64,000 nt of DNA from Agrostemma githago (lineage: Eukaryota > Streptophyta > Magnoliopsida > Caryophyllales > Caryophyllaceae). The stretch covers positions 9,319,873 through 9,383,872 of the forward strand of contig OY288257.1 of NCBI GenBank assembly GCA_958450325.1, read 5' to 3'. The translations under genes and the position numbers were made by a program. Of this stretch, positions 1 through 11,664 are shown in pieces; position 1 is the stretch's first letter; every line of letters begins with the position of its first letter. A model generated the notes under the pieces. It saw nothing but the letters and a program-made list of their open reading frames with translations, was not told the DNA's origin and made no database searches.

Positions 1-833
1 TCAATTCTCTTGTTGGCTTTCTAAATTTCTCAAAATTTCAAAACTGTCTCTCCGTTGCTTTATTCTTCAAACAACGGGTTAATCTTAACTTCACATCAAA
101 AATTCTTTGGTTCACAAGTATCATTTACAATTATGACACTTAGGGTTTGTAATACTATCAACCATTATTCAATAAAATTGTCTCCCAAAGTATATACGAT
201 ATTTCCTAGGGATTCTCCAAAATATTGTTTACAAATCCTTCAATCAATCAATTGGGTTCTACAGATCCGACAAGGTAGGTTCAACATATAATTCCTCAAA
301 ATAATATTCGGTGTATATAATAGTAAACCTCAAAATAATTTTGATCTATGATCGTTCTCTTAGCATTATCAAATACTTAACTCCTCAAAAAGTATTGATC
401 TATATCACTCGACTTAAAAAGTATACTCTCTCCTCTCATAATATGGTGGTTAAGACCTAGGTTAGAATACCATGATCTAAGTTTCACGATAGGTTACTGC
501 TCTGCAAGGTTTAACACATAAGACACATCCAAAATTTTGACTCGAAGTCCCCAATTATGTAAGTGTTCTGTGGTCGGGAAAAATTTCAGGTAAGCATGCA
601 AAACAAATACTAGGTTAGTAACGTTCTTAACATAACGATCTCGGGGGTCATCTCCCTGGCATAGTCCATGATCATGCTTCTGTATTGAAGTTTCTTGGTG
701 ACATCCTTTGCAAATAACTCGAACAAGTTCATCTTGTTGTGGTTTGTTCTTCTGTATGATTTTGTAGAGTTGTTTCTTTGCTTCGTGCATATTTGGTGCG
801 TCATCTACGTTCTCGTGTTAGTACTATACCATA
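1..833. other. AT-rich sequence, no supported gene
   Basis: Both strands carry only short open frames without recognisable motifs. The longest, on the minus strand at 494-790, has no domain I know and overlaps another frame of similar length. The stretch may be part of an older retrotransposon interior that the CACTA element at 837 interrupted, but no coding motif proves it. Confidence 0.4.
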
Positions 834-845
834 GTGCACTACAAG

Positions 846-1055
846 AAAAGCGTTGATTAGCAACCGAACATTACCGACCGACAAAAATTTGGTCGGTAAA
901 CTTGATTACCGACCGCAATCAGTCGGTGTAAAGATCGTAGTCGGTATATTACCGACCGAATAGTAAACAGTCGGCAAAATCTCTCGGCAGTCGGTATTTA
1001 CCTAATTTAGCGACCGATTTACGTAATTTACCGACCGATTTGGTCGGTAGGTAAA
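846..1055. repeat. Left subterminal CACTA repeats (TTACCGACCGA motif)
   Basis: The motif TTACCGACCGA and its inverse TCGGTCGGTAA recur many times directly inside the left terminus. Clustered short repeats like these are the usual transposase-binding sites in CACTA elements; that role is inferred here. Confidence 0.8.
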
Positions 1056-1704
1056 TGTTTTCAATTAAATTACCCCCTACCCAACAAACAGACTTCATTT
1101 CTCGCTAAAAAAAATCAAAAAAACCCCAAACACCCTCCTGCGACTTACTCCCTGTCAAACCCTTACCCACGGACCGTCGTTTCCCCGTTGCCCGACGACC
1201 GCCGAGTCCCTGGCGTCCGAAGACTGCCGCCCTTCACCCGCCGCTCTCCCCCGTCATTGTACCCGCCGGTGCCGCCTCTTTCTTCTCACTTTGTTCGTTT
1301 TCTCAAAATCCCCAAATTGATTAAGGTTTATTTCATTTAGAATTGATTTTATTGTTTTATTTTGTTAAGATTTAGCTTATTGTTGCTGTATACATATCAA
1401 TTGTTGTTTAATTTATGTAATCGAGTACTAGGTTAGGTTAATTTACTTAAATTGGGGGTTTTAGATGAAATTTGTTGATTATTTGTTCAAGTTAGTGTTA
1501 AATTAGATTTATTATAATTGTTACTGTATTACTTATCTACTATGTGTTGTAGTTGATAAATTGATGAAATTGGATCTTAAGTTAGCTTAGTTTAAGGTAA
1601 TTGGTCCTTTAGGATGAGAGGATGAAAATTTGTGATTTTGTTGCTTAGGTTACTAGTTTAATGTAGTTCAATATTGATATTTAGATACTATGGAGTAATT
1701 TGTA

Positions 1705-1793
1705 CTCCCTTAGTTTTTTATATTTCTTCCCGATTCAATAAAATATATTCCCCACAAATCTTAATAAGGGAAGAAACATAAAAACGGAGGGAG
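1705..1793. mobile_element. Stowaway-like MITE nested in the CACTA element
   Basis: This 89-bp element has inverted ends CTCCCTTAGTTTTTTATATT and its near complement ending in ACGGAGGGAG. It is flanked by TA on both sides (1703-1704 and 1794-1795). The TA target and CTCCCT terminus are typical of Stowaway MITEs mobilised by Tc1/mariner transposases. It lies wholly inside the CACTA element, so it was inserted later. Confidence 0.8.
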
Positions 1794-2774
1794 TATAGTT
1801 AAGGGTTTAAGGATGAAGTTGAATGATAATTCCCCACGAATCATTTTTATGTTCTTGTATTATGATTGAATTACTTGTTACAATTTTTCACATCTAAGTC
1901 GGATTTTTTTTATTATATTTTATTTGTCATTCAATATAATCTTACCATGGTAAGGTTTCTTTTGCCATCAGTTCAAGCCGCTAGTGCAACTAACACTTGG
2001 TTGTCGGTGCTTCGTTACAAACTAAGAGTAAGTAGCTTCTTGATATTAAATAGTTACTATTATCGTAGAATTGATAGTAAGTTTAAGTACTAGATAGTTT
2101 AACTGAATTAACACTTGCAGCTGATGTGAACTGCAGATGAATGCATCGAGATAGAGAAAAATTTGCCGCATCAAATGAAAAATGGAAATTTGTTCAAGAT
2201 CTATGAGATCTTTGGTGTGTACAGCGTAGTTCATTATTTCTTCTTTATCACTCCATTGAGTAGGAGGAGCTCTTGGTGGTAGGAGGTTTATTGTTACTGT
2301 ATTGTACGAACCTCCTTTCCATGACATGCTTCTATTAAATTCTTAGTGATCTCGCCATAATTTTTGTTCATACCTTTTGCAGTTGTGCCTTTAGAAAACC
2401 GAAGGAACAAGGAAACGACTACTCATGCGATCAAGTTTTCAATTTTGGTCCAACTTCCAAACCTCTAAATTGCGGCCAAAGACGATACAATTTTCGTAAT
2501 CTGAAGAAGATAAATTTGGCATTGGTGGAGTTAGAGTAGGTTGTTGGACTTAACTCGTAGGGTGTACATGTTGTATTCTCCGTAAGTTTTGAATTTGTAG
2601 TTTGACAAACCTTAATTGGATATTGTATCTTGTATTGATGGTATTTAAATAATTCATGTTTTATATCTTCTGGACCCTTCGTAAATGTATTGATTTGCAG
2701 GAAAACTGCATGTGTGTAGAAATAGCTGTCATGGTAAATTTAAGGATTAATGATAAATATCGAAATTTTGTTGC

Positions 2775-3082
2775 TAAATTTTACCGACCAATTTTAGGAA
2801 TTTACCGACCGAATTTCGGTTGCTAAAATTTACCGACTGATTTTATTAATTTACCGACCGAATTTCAGTTGCTAAAATTTACAGACCGATTTATGAATTT
2901 ACCGACCGAATTTCGGTTGCTAAATCTTACCGACCGAGTTTATCAGTCGGTAAATAAATTTACCGACCCTTATTACCGACCGATTTTTATCGGTCAGTAA
3001 ATATAAAAAAACGGTCGGTATCGTTTTTTACCGACCGATTTCCCGCTTTCCCGACTGTTTTTTTCGGTCGGTAGTCGCTTTG
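2775..3082. repeat. Right subterminal CACTA repeats
   Basis: About a dozen copies or variants of TTACCGACCGA, in both orientations, lie next to the right terminus. Several sit in a longer unit of about 45 bp containing AATTTCGGTTGCTAAA. The array mirrors the left subterminal cluster and supports both ends of the element. Confidence 0.8.
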
Positions 3083-3097
3083 TTTCTTGTAGTGGTG

Positions 3098-4498
3098 TCA
3101 GCGGTTCTAAACAAAATTTCTATCATAGTCTACGTAAGTAAGACTGGTTAATGTTTACTCGACCGGAGACACATGGCAAAAAGTTCAAGACTAAGTATGA
3201 AGGTAAGGTTGGTTAAAACAAGAATACAGGAAACAAAGTGAATGTCATAAGAATTAGAAAGTGTGTGAATGATTATGACAATTTTATTAACAGAATGACA
3301 TAACACTCTATCATAGATCTTCTCTTTCGATGATAAGAGGAGATGAAGTTGGTATTTGTCAAAAAGAAATTTTAAAATCAAGCTGGGTTTTGAAGGTGAA
3401 AATCAATTGTATGAGGTTCAAATTTCTCAGATAACTGAATAAAATTGTGATAGGTTGATTCAAAAAATATATAACAGATCAATAAGTTGATTGAAGGTAA
3501 AACAGAATTCAAGATAAATTGGTCAGGGTTGAAGGTTGAATTGAGTCTTTTAAAAATTTATAATATGAAGTAAGGCTAAAAAAATGTCACCATGAATTTA
3601 GGAAATCAATAGGATAGGAACAAAGGATTATCATGGTGATCAATTCAAGAAATGTCATAACTTGGTGAATGAATGAGAATGATATCCAATCACAAAAAGT
3701 GGAGATGAAATAGTTTGGCTCAAGTAAACGGGTCATAACTGAAAGGTTGAAGGTTAAAGCTGAAGGTAAAACTCAGATTAACTGGTTTTGAAAAAAATGA
3801 AGGAAGTAATAATAGGATAAACAAAATTTGAAGATATGGTCGAAGGTACTTATTAAGAAATTAATATAGGCAAAAAGGGTTCGTTCTTGAAATGATATAG
3901 GTTAAGCAAACACGTGATCTCCAATATACGAGGTAGGTAGGTGTGTAGGTCACTAGAGTCTCGATTAGATATAAGTCGACACATAGCTAGGACTCGAGGT
4001 ATACTATATTACACGCGTCAGCAAGTACTTGATTTTCGTGTGTGCTCCATTCTGACAACTTAACTTGACTTGATTCTTCAACGTGATTCAGTTTGACTTG
4101 GCTCCTATAGTTTATTCAGATGATGTCTTCATTATTGGTGCGTCACAACGCTGATCATGTCCAAGTCTCGAGTAGTTGATGACTCTGAGTGTCAACGTCT
4201 TCCATCTTGGTTATCGTATTGATCAAAAATAAATTTAAAACTAGCCAATAGGCTAAGGTTAAGCAGTCAATTTACAAACAATTTAAGCAGATAGCATATC
4301 AACAATTATACAGGTAGATATCGTATTTCCCCTTAATGACAACTCTACCCCGATAAATTATTTAATAGGATCCTAATAGTTTCTAAGTGAATCTCTCATT
4401 TTAGTGATCTAATATTGTATCAGTATTTTAGTAAGTCTACCCAGGCGCGCTCCTCGTTAGGTAAATGAAGCTCAATCCTCACTTACGGTCACAAGGTC
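3098..4498 (-). other. Probable interior remnant of a minus-strand LTR retrotransposon
   Basis: Read on the minus strand, this stretch follows directly after the primer-binding site at 4499-4510, so it should be the leader and start of the internal region of the element whose LTR lies at 4513-7400. No gag or pol motif is readable. The only sizeable minus frame (3148-3381, 77 codons) has no known domain. The sequence looks decayed or truncated, and the CACTA insertion separates it from anything further left. Confidence 0.45.
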
Positions 4499-4510
4499 GC
4501 TCTGATACCA
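4499..4510 (-). other. Primer-binding site, initiator-Met tRNA type
   Basis: On the minus strand this reads TGGTATCAGAGC, which matches the 3' end of initiator methionine tRNA used by many plant LTR retrotransposons. It sits 2 bp downstream of the LTR edge at 4513, the expected spacing. It therefore fixes the direction of the element as minus and shows the LTR is not a solo LTR. Confidence 0.85.
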
Positions 4511-4512
4511 AC

Positions 4513-7400
4513 TGTAACAACCCGGATTTTCGATGACTTAAAATAATAGATAATGCGGAAAGTTATCTAAGTCATTTAATTAAAATTATATCAGAGTTTA
4601 AATAAATCCGGATCGCTACGGATCCTTACAATAAACGACTATTAATTACATAGTCTTGATTCACTTAGTACAGAATATAGATTGTATTTTTATACCAAAC
4701 ATGTTATTAAATCTCTCTCGCTCGATTCCCCAATGTCTTAGACCTGCAAAAAAAATAATACAGTGGACGCTGAGCGGGACAACAACCAAGCCGTTCATCT
4801 AACATCACCTCGAACACATAAGACAACCATGTGAATAACAATTAATATGCTTATAAAAATATTAAAGGATATCATATAACAGATAGTTTCCTGTAATTCA
4901 ATTATCAACATGTGAGGTGATGAAAACGATAAAGTTTAAAAGATGGGACATTGGCAGCCATTTGATTTTTAAAATCATTTTTCACGTAAACAGAGAATAA
5001 ACACACGAGTCGTGGCTCCTAGTATCACCGCTACTCCATATTGGCTTGCATCTCACCAATAAAAGTAACCGTGTTACCAACTCGTAGACCGAACCGATCT
5101 TATGAGGTTTACATCTCACCCATAAGGCTCAATTAGGCCCGAACTTCTATTATATTATACGTTTATTCAAACGGGGCTCTGGGCTGAAATGAAAGCTGAT
5201 GATTACATTCTCTGCATCACCAAGAGGGAACCCGCAGTTTTCAGAATCCTGTTCTGCCCCCGCTACCTAGGTGGTAATACTGATCAAGTACTTGTCTATA
5301 TGTGCGCCACATACCCTACGCAGACTCTTGAACCGCAGAACTCACTGCCGTAGGATGACTACCTTAAACACTAGGTCGACTCTCGGACCGCAGCCTCCGA
5401 GTCTGCTTTTCATTACAAGTGCAGTCGAAACACCACGCATGGTAGGATCCAACACAAGCTATTCTTCCCAGACTCGCATCGTAAACTTTATATAAAAGTC
5501 GCCCGTGAACAAGTAGTATATTATTTGGTGACCTTCAATAATTGGTCGGACTCATTTGAAACAGTCAAATCCTCAAATACTTACTTTCAGTGTGACAACG
5601 TTACACTTTAATCCTCAAGTGTCACCCGAAACATTATATCCCAAATATCGTATAACTTCTTTTAAAATAGTAAATCTTTTTAAAATGAAGTTTTATATAA
5701 AAATAAAATTTAAGGTATAATAATAATAAAATATTATTTTAAAATTTATTGTTTCTGAAAAATATAAAAGTTTATGAAAAATATAAATGAAGTCGTACTT
5801 AATTGATTTACAAAATTTGACGTAAAATCATGTTTTTAAATATGTATAAATGTCGTGTAAAAGATTCGAGATAAAATAAATCCATTTATTTAGAAAACGA
5901 AATTTATAAATTCTTACCTATATAAAATAATAAGTGAAGTTTTATTAAAATAAAACATTTTACAAGTTACTAATTTACTCTATTATTATAATATATAAAC
6001 AAATGTAAAAGTACTAAAGAAAATTAAATATGACCAAAGTTACAATCATATAAAACACATACAAAATATAAAAAAAAATAGAATAAACATACGTAACAAA
6101 TAGAATTAAACATACATATAAAATACAATGAAAATGATATAAGTAATTTTTTTTATCATTTTAAGTTCTTTTATTCATTTCATCATTTTTCTTATAAACA
6201 GAAATGTAAAGGTGATAAATAAATTAAACAAGTGATAGTTTAGTCGAGTTGAATTTAGTCGTAATTAAATATATAACACAAATAAAATATCACGTAACAT
6301 TTTTATATATAAGTAATTTAGTCATTCAAATAAGCCTAAATATTTAAATAAGCAATTTATTAAATTACCAACATAATATACTTATATATAGGAAATGTTG
6401 TTAGAAGAAAAGTTTGGTTACCTTAATAGCTATTACGGAGTATTTATTAAAGTTATTAAGAATTAAAGATCGTCAGGTCAATAATATGGTCTACGTTAGA
6501 AAAGTCGTCTTTTTCCTCCTTTAAAGAAATTTTCGGGTCGAAATAATTTGACCCAATTACGGTACTAGAAAAGTAATCCCGCCAAATATTGGCCAGCTCC
6601 TCATTCCCGATGCTCCAATTATAGAGAAGGACGAGGGAGTAAATATAATAGGTAGTACGAAGTATAGTATATTATAATAAGTAGAAGTAGTACGTAATAG
6701 GAGTAGTAGAAAAGTGAGTAGGAGTAGTAGAAATAGTGAGAGGAGGAGGAGTAGTACGTATATATATAGGTAGTAATGTTGTGGGTTAGTGTAGTGTTGT
6801 ACACTATGTAGTATAGAATAGTCACAGGGGGTGGGTGTATAGGGTGCATGAGGTGTGGGTGTGCATGCAGGGAGTAGGGATGAGTAAGGGTGAATTAAAG
6901 GGTAGGGTGACACTTTTATGGGTAATTGGGCGCAATTCCGAGTTTCGGTCCGTTTTTCGTACAAATGTCTTTCTTTCTTTCTTAAAAAGTTAAAATATGA
7001 GATTACGAAATTAAAATAATGGAAACCGTAAAATTTATTTTTAAAAAGGAATTTGTAAGACGGCAAGTAAAATAGACGGTAAATAATTTTACGAGACAAT
7101 AGTTTATAAGAAATTATTATTTTAAAAATTCGATAAATTATTAAATTTTTTACGAGACGAGAAAATGTTAAAACGACATGTCAATATAAAAATATATTTT
7201 CGAGTTTTAAACTTTATTTAACGAAAGATAAAATTTTTAATAATTCGATAAATAAAATTTTCATCTTTTTAAATACGGGATACTTTTTAATTTAACGAAA
7301 ATAAAACATTTTATTTCACGAAATAATTTTTCAAGCGTTAAACTTGGTTTAAATAAATGTTTAAAATTTTAACACTATTTGAAAAATACGGGGTATTACA
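4513..7400 (-). mobile_element. Long 5' LTR (2.9 kb) of a Ty3/gypsy-like element
   Basis: The minus strand starts TGTAATACCCCGTATTTTTC and ends CCGGGTTGTTACA, giving the TG...CA ends and short terminal inversions of an LTR of 2888 bp. This length and the TGTAA(C/T)ACCCC-type start are common in plant chromoviruses of the Tekay/Del type, which also prime with initiator Met tRNA; the clade assignment is inference. A minus-strand TATA-like run (6760-6768) is a plausible promoter. The partner LTR is not in the window. The open frame at 6557-7099 is low-complexity LTR sequence and not a gene. Confidence 0.8.
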
Positions 7401-8295
7401 ACTTATTAAATGAAGACTAAAATAGCATGCATAGTTCATGGTTTATGACTCAAGTGTTACCGATAAACAACGACTGCTATAATGATGACGGACATTGACT
7501 GTAACCATGGTGGCAACTCACAGACATCAATTTAAAGTGCCACATATATGGATAATGACTAAAGAAACATAGCGAGAATTGGGAAGGAATCAATTTGAAA
7601 AGAGTGACCAATAATAAGAACCATGCGAGTGTACATAATGGCTGAAATGAGTATTGACATTGTACAGTGACTAAACAAATATAATGAGAATTGAGAAGAA
7701 ATCCATTTGAAGAGTCACCAATAATCAGAGACATGACATTGTGAAGACTCTTCATAGTTAGATTGAATAATATATTGAACACATAATGACCACAATGCAG
7801 CTTCACGAAGTGTGTAAACATGTTGGATAATCTATGTATTTATTATGATGTTAAAAGTCTGGAAGTATTGGTCAGGAATAGAGTAAACATAAATCTTAGT
7901 GACTACCAAATACATGTGTCATCATAGATATCACCCATCATGTTTCACCTTAAAAGTGCACTAAAAGAAAGTAACATACAAATCAGCCAACATCAATTAT
8001 TTTACAACCGTGTGACAAACCAGAGACTCGACATCACAAATTGATAATATTGATAGTAAAAACAGCACATAAGACACCTCAGAAGCAATTAGGCAAATAT
8101 CGAAGTCAACAAATAAATAATCACACCTAAATTTAGATTTCCACTAAAAAAAGTGGGAAAAGTAAACTTAACTTCTGCTGATAAACTTCCCATGACATCC
8201 ACCAGCAGGCTAATTCACTATCCATCACCTCCATAACTGCCCACATCCTCCATGATCCTCTCAACCCATTATCATCCATGCCTACATAAGTAATG
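7401..8295. other. AT-rich spacer upstream of the RPA-like gene
   Basis: No coding motif is seen. A minus-strand frame at 7477-7821 shows no domain. The segment contains two related direct copies of a stretch around 7570-7720 (for example GAATTGGGAAGGAATC and GAATTGAGAAGAAATCC). The 5' end of the Helitron probably lies here. A run starting TCTATGTATT at 7831 after an A is a weak candidate only. Confidence 0.4.
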
Positions 8296-8304
8296 TATAT
8301 ATAA
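8296..8304 (+). promoter_or_regulatory. TATA box of the RPA-like gene
   Basis: TATATATAA lies 78 bp before the ATG at 8382, a normal plant core-promoter distance for a short leader. It supports the chosen first exon. Confidence 0.5.
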
Positions 8305-8381
8305 GTTACCTGATTCTCATATTAGCTATTCATTCATTCATCACGCAAAACATCAACACTTGAAAAGTCAGTTAAAAAAAC

Positions 8382-9469
8382 ATGGAAGCAAGAGAGGAGG
8401 CTGAAAAACCAAAATCATTATCAAGTATTGCGGAATTAATTGAAGTTCACAAGGTAAAGCAATTAATTTTTATGCAGTTCATGTTGTTATTGCCTCTAAT
8501 TCTGTTTCTTAAAAGCTAATTCACTTTTCTACCCTTTTGCAGGGTGGGAATTATGAGATAGTTGCAACATTGAAACAGATCGACACAACCAAGAAATGGT
8601 ATCGTAACAAATGCAAGATATGCAAAGCCCGAGTTGGGACAAAATTAGACAACCTTTGGTACTGTTCAAGAGAATATTGTTATGCGCCTGAAGTGGGATC
8701 AACTGAACGCAACATAATGTCGGTAACGATTAGAGCCTACATTTCTTATATTACAGATATTGTTTAAGTAACAAACACACTTTTTTGGGATACAGATTTA
8801 AGGTGAAATTTATGGTTGAGGACCACAATGGAGACAATGTACACATCACTACATACGACAAGCAAGTAGAAGACGAAGTAGGATGGCCAGCATCAGAATG
8901 TATTGAAATGCTTAGAGATGTATGAGCCATACAAATGACCTATGTTCAAAAATCCAGATTTCACCTCATAACACTTTATATTCTCATACCAAATATAATT
9001 TTTATCTTCAGGTTCATTCAACTAAAGAGGTTCCATTTGCCTTGGAAACGCTAATTGGTAGAAAATTCCGGATTATGTTGGAAGTATCATCTTACTTTAA
9101 TGTTGTGATGGACACAAGATGCTATAAAGTGGTTTCATTTTCACGCATCAAGGAAGCTAAGCAAAATGAAACATGCTCTCAAAGTACAGTCACAGCAACA
9201 GGATCAACAATATCAAATGACTCAGAATTGGTTAGTAAGTGTTCAACAATGGAAAGAAATTTAATGAATGTATTTCTAAATCCATTATTTGTTAGTAACA
9301 TATTTAATAAATAATTGTCCAGAATACCATACCATCTGGGTACTCAGTTGGAGACAGCTCCTCATTGGGTCCAAAAATTGAAAGCAGAGATGAAATAACA
9401 CCAGTCAGCAAGATCCCAAAGAAGAGAGATTATTCAACCATGGAAGCATCATGTGAAGCAGAAACATAG
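8382..9469 (+). CDS. RPA70-like single-strand DNA-binding protein (C-terminal OB fold), Helitron-associated
   Basis: Five exons can be read: 8382-8453, 8543-8718, 8796-8919, 9012-9230 and 9323-9469, all with GT-AG introns, giving 245 residues. Residues 25-160 match the Replication factor-A C-terminal OB fold, with a zinc ribbon C48-x2-C51...C65-x4-C70 followed by a beta-rich stretch beginning FKVKFMVEDHNGDN. Full RPA70 has over 600 residues and four OB folds; this protein has only the zinc-bearing one. Plant Helitrons often carry such genes, thought to protect single-stranded intermediates. It lies in the same direction as the Rep/helicase gene downstream. The exon 2 donor could be 8719 or 8723; only 8719 keeps the frame open. 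The C-terminal 80 residues are Ser/Thr-rich with a basic KIPKKRD patch. No disabling mutation is seen. Confidence 0.72.
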
Positions 9470-10058
9470 AAATCAGATCAGCAATCAGCCACAAAGGACG
9501 GTCAAAAGTTACTCAGGAAATGAGAACAGAATATCAGTAGCCATGTAGTTAATAATAAGCAAACACTTGCGTGTTTCTACATTTCAATTTCACCAAAAAT
9601 TTCAAGTACACACTTGCGTGTGTCTGCTTTTCTATTTTCGAAAAGACAAATGTTTTTCGTATTTGTTTTTAGTGCTCAAATTACAGTGACTTTCAGTTAG
9701 CTGATCAATTTATGAGTTTGTGTGTCTTTGCTTTATACTTCAGGTGTATGCAATGTTAACGTATTGGCAAGTTACTCCTAGGTGACACAGATCATCACAA
9801 TGACAACTCACAAAACAAATGCACACAAAACTATGACAACAGTTGATAGTTACTACTACTGTATTTAGTATGGATAAGTTATTTAAGTCATAGTAACTGC
9901 CAGTGAGGGGTGGTTATAGAAAGCAGTTACAGAATTTGCAGGATATATAGTGATAGGCAGATCCAGGTCAAGAACATTCAATAGCAAATAATTGAAGGTT
10001 AGTACCTTACGCATACTAAACATATTGCTCATATTTTCAGTATTTTTATTGTTTCATC
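9470..10058. other. Spacer between the RPA-like gene and the putative Rep/helicase first exon
   Basis: No open frame of note is present. It contains a short direct repeat around ACACTTGCGTGT (two copies near 9564 and 9609) and, near its right end, the likely promoter of the next exon. Confidence 0.5.
9941..9949 (+). promoter_or_regulatory. Possible TATA box for the Helitron Rep/helicase gene
   Basis: GGATATATAG about 115 bp before the ATG at 10059 is the best core-promoter candidate. It is supported only by spacing and by the reading frame of the exon that follows. Confidence 0.35.
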
Positions 10059-10128
10059 ATGGAGAAGGAGAACGTTTCGAGTTCACACAAGAAAAAAAGA
10101 AGAAGGAGCAAGAGGACAAGAGGTGACG
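10059..10128 (+). CDS. Putative first exon of the Helitron Rep/helicase gene
   Basis: An ATG opens 23 codons and one extra base before a GTAAG donor. The peptide is very basic (HKKKRRRSKRTRG), like a nuclear localisation signal. The exon ends in phase 1, exactly the phase required by the next recognised exon at 14647 and by all the N-terminal exons of that gene. The implied intron is 4.5 kb, which is long, so the connection is inferred. It could instead be a small independent or dead exon. Confidence 0.4.
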
Positions 10129-10610
10129 GTAAGACCTCAAATTATATAAAATTTCTCAGTTTCTTGCATTTAGTTGCAGTGGTTAAAAGTAAAAAGTGTA
10201 TGAGTTCATTTTAACATTTTTTCTAAACCTTAGAATTGACAAGGATGCATTATCATTTATAAGGATGAAAGTTCTTAAGATAAATACCAAAACTACATGA
10301 AAAGTGACATGAAACAAAAAAACTTATAGCTATTATAGTCAATTATTTTAATGTTAAGTAAAAGTTGATAGGCAAAATGACATTTGAATATGACGTAAAC
10401 AATTAGTTGCTGGGATCAGAAACATACTTTGTCAAGAGAGCAATCTATTAAAGCTTCTATTATTGTAGTTTGTTATTGTGTTGTCACCTGAAATAAGAAA
10501 ACAATAATAATTAGTATTTCTTTGTTGTATGTACTACAGATATGTAGTCCATTATATGATTCTTAGGAAATGTAATTTTAATTTTAATAATGATAACAGA
10601 GCAAAAATAA

Positions 10611-11055
10611 AAGCAAGACACAGAAATTACTGTGTCAAGACTGGCGTACCAGATTTGAATTAAAAAGTAAAAAAAAATTAAAGCAAGACACGGAAAGTAC
10701 CATGTCAAGACTGGCGTACCAGATTTAAATAAAAAAAAGCAAAAAAATAAATGCAAGACCCGGAAAGTTCCGTGTCGAGACTGGCGTACCAGATTTAAAT
10801 AAAAAAAATAAATTATCAAAAAGCAAGACCGGGAAAGTCGAGACTGGCGTACCAGATTTGAATAAAAAAAGAAAAAAATAAAGCAAGACACGGAAAGTAC
10901 CATGTCAAGACTGGCGTACCAGATTAAAAAAAAAATGCAAGACCCGGAAAGTACCGTGTCGAGACTGGCGTACCAGATTTGAATAATAAAAATAAAAAAA
11001 CCCAAAAAAAAGCAAGACCCGGAAAGTACCGTGTCGAGACTGGCGAACCAGATTT
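10611..11055. repeat. Tandem double-hairpin array, seven units of 54-75 bp
   Basis: Seven copies of a unit begin with GCAAGAC at 10613, 10683, 10753, 10823, 10883, 10937 and 11012. Each core can fold twice: GACACGG-6-CCGTGTC and then CTGG-4-CCAG. Cores are separated by A-rich spacers of variable length. The fourth unit lost the 3' arm of its first hairpin, and the last has a changed second loop. A minus-strand open frame (10511-11005) merely reflects the repetition. The array lies inside the Helitron, within the putative first intron. Confidence 0.85.
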
Positions 11056-11664
11056 TAATGAAAAATTAAAAGCAAAACTACAAATTATGGCAACAGAATA
11101 CCAAACTAAGAATTAAATAATGACAACAGAAAAAATTACGGCTACAAAATTAATTAAAAGACCAATAGAGTCACAACAGAATAAAATAACAAGGATCTTA
11201 CCGTGTGGATTGCACGTCAAACTTCGAAAAAATTCATTAAGAAGCACAGCTTCCTTCGTTGCCCTGTTGAAGAAATGAAGAAATAAATAAAAAATTGGAT
11301 TTTTGATTGATTATAGGGAAAAATGAGTAGAAGTACAATCCTATATTATCTCTGTAATTGAACCATTGTATTCATATATTAATTTGTGATATGTTACCTT
11401 CATCAAATCTAGATTATTTATCTATCAAATAAGCAAAAATCGTTAACAATGAAAAATTGAACTCAACCTTTATAATTTTAAAATATGATTATGTACTCAT
11501 GATACAATATCCAGTACTCAAAATTAGATCATCAATATATTCGAAGATTACATATTATTTATATGTAAGTTATGATGAAAAAACAAAGGGTACATGATAC
11601 AGGTTAATAAAATACATTAGTGTATTTTCCAGGTTACAATCATGTTATAAGAAGATTTAAGTGT

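Larger units (their letters stand above)
837..3094. mobile_element. Non-autonomous CACTA (En/Spm-type) DNA transposon
   Basis: The element opens with CACTACAAGAAAAGCG and closes with the inverse of CACTACAAGAAACAAAGCG. The terminal inverted repeats are therefore imperfect but begin with the diagnostic CACTA. It is flanked by the same 3 bp, GTG, at 834-836 and 3095-3097, which is the target duplication length of this superfamily. Total length is 2258 bp. No transposase frame is visible inside, so movement would depend on an autonomous relative elsewhere. The interior is AT-rich apart from a short C-rich stretch near 1140-1290. Orientation cannot be set without coding sequence. Confidence 0.93.

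Noticed and set aside
6557..7099. A 180-codon minus-strand frame rich in Leu and Tyr
   Set aside because: It lies inside an LTR, in low-complexity sequence, with no motif.
10511..11005. A minus-strand ORF with repeated WYASLD-type peptides
   Set aside because: It is simply the shadow of the tandem hairpin array; the unit changes length by non-multiples of three and has no domain.
10611..11055. A CRISPR-like array
   Set aside because: The repeats are regular-looking, but spacers are A-rich and related, the host is a plant and no cas-like gene is near.
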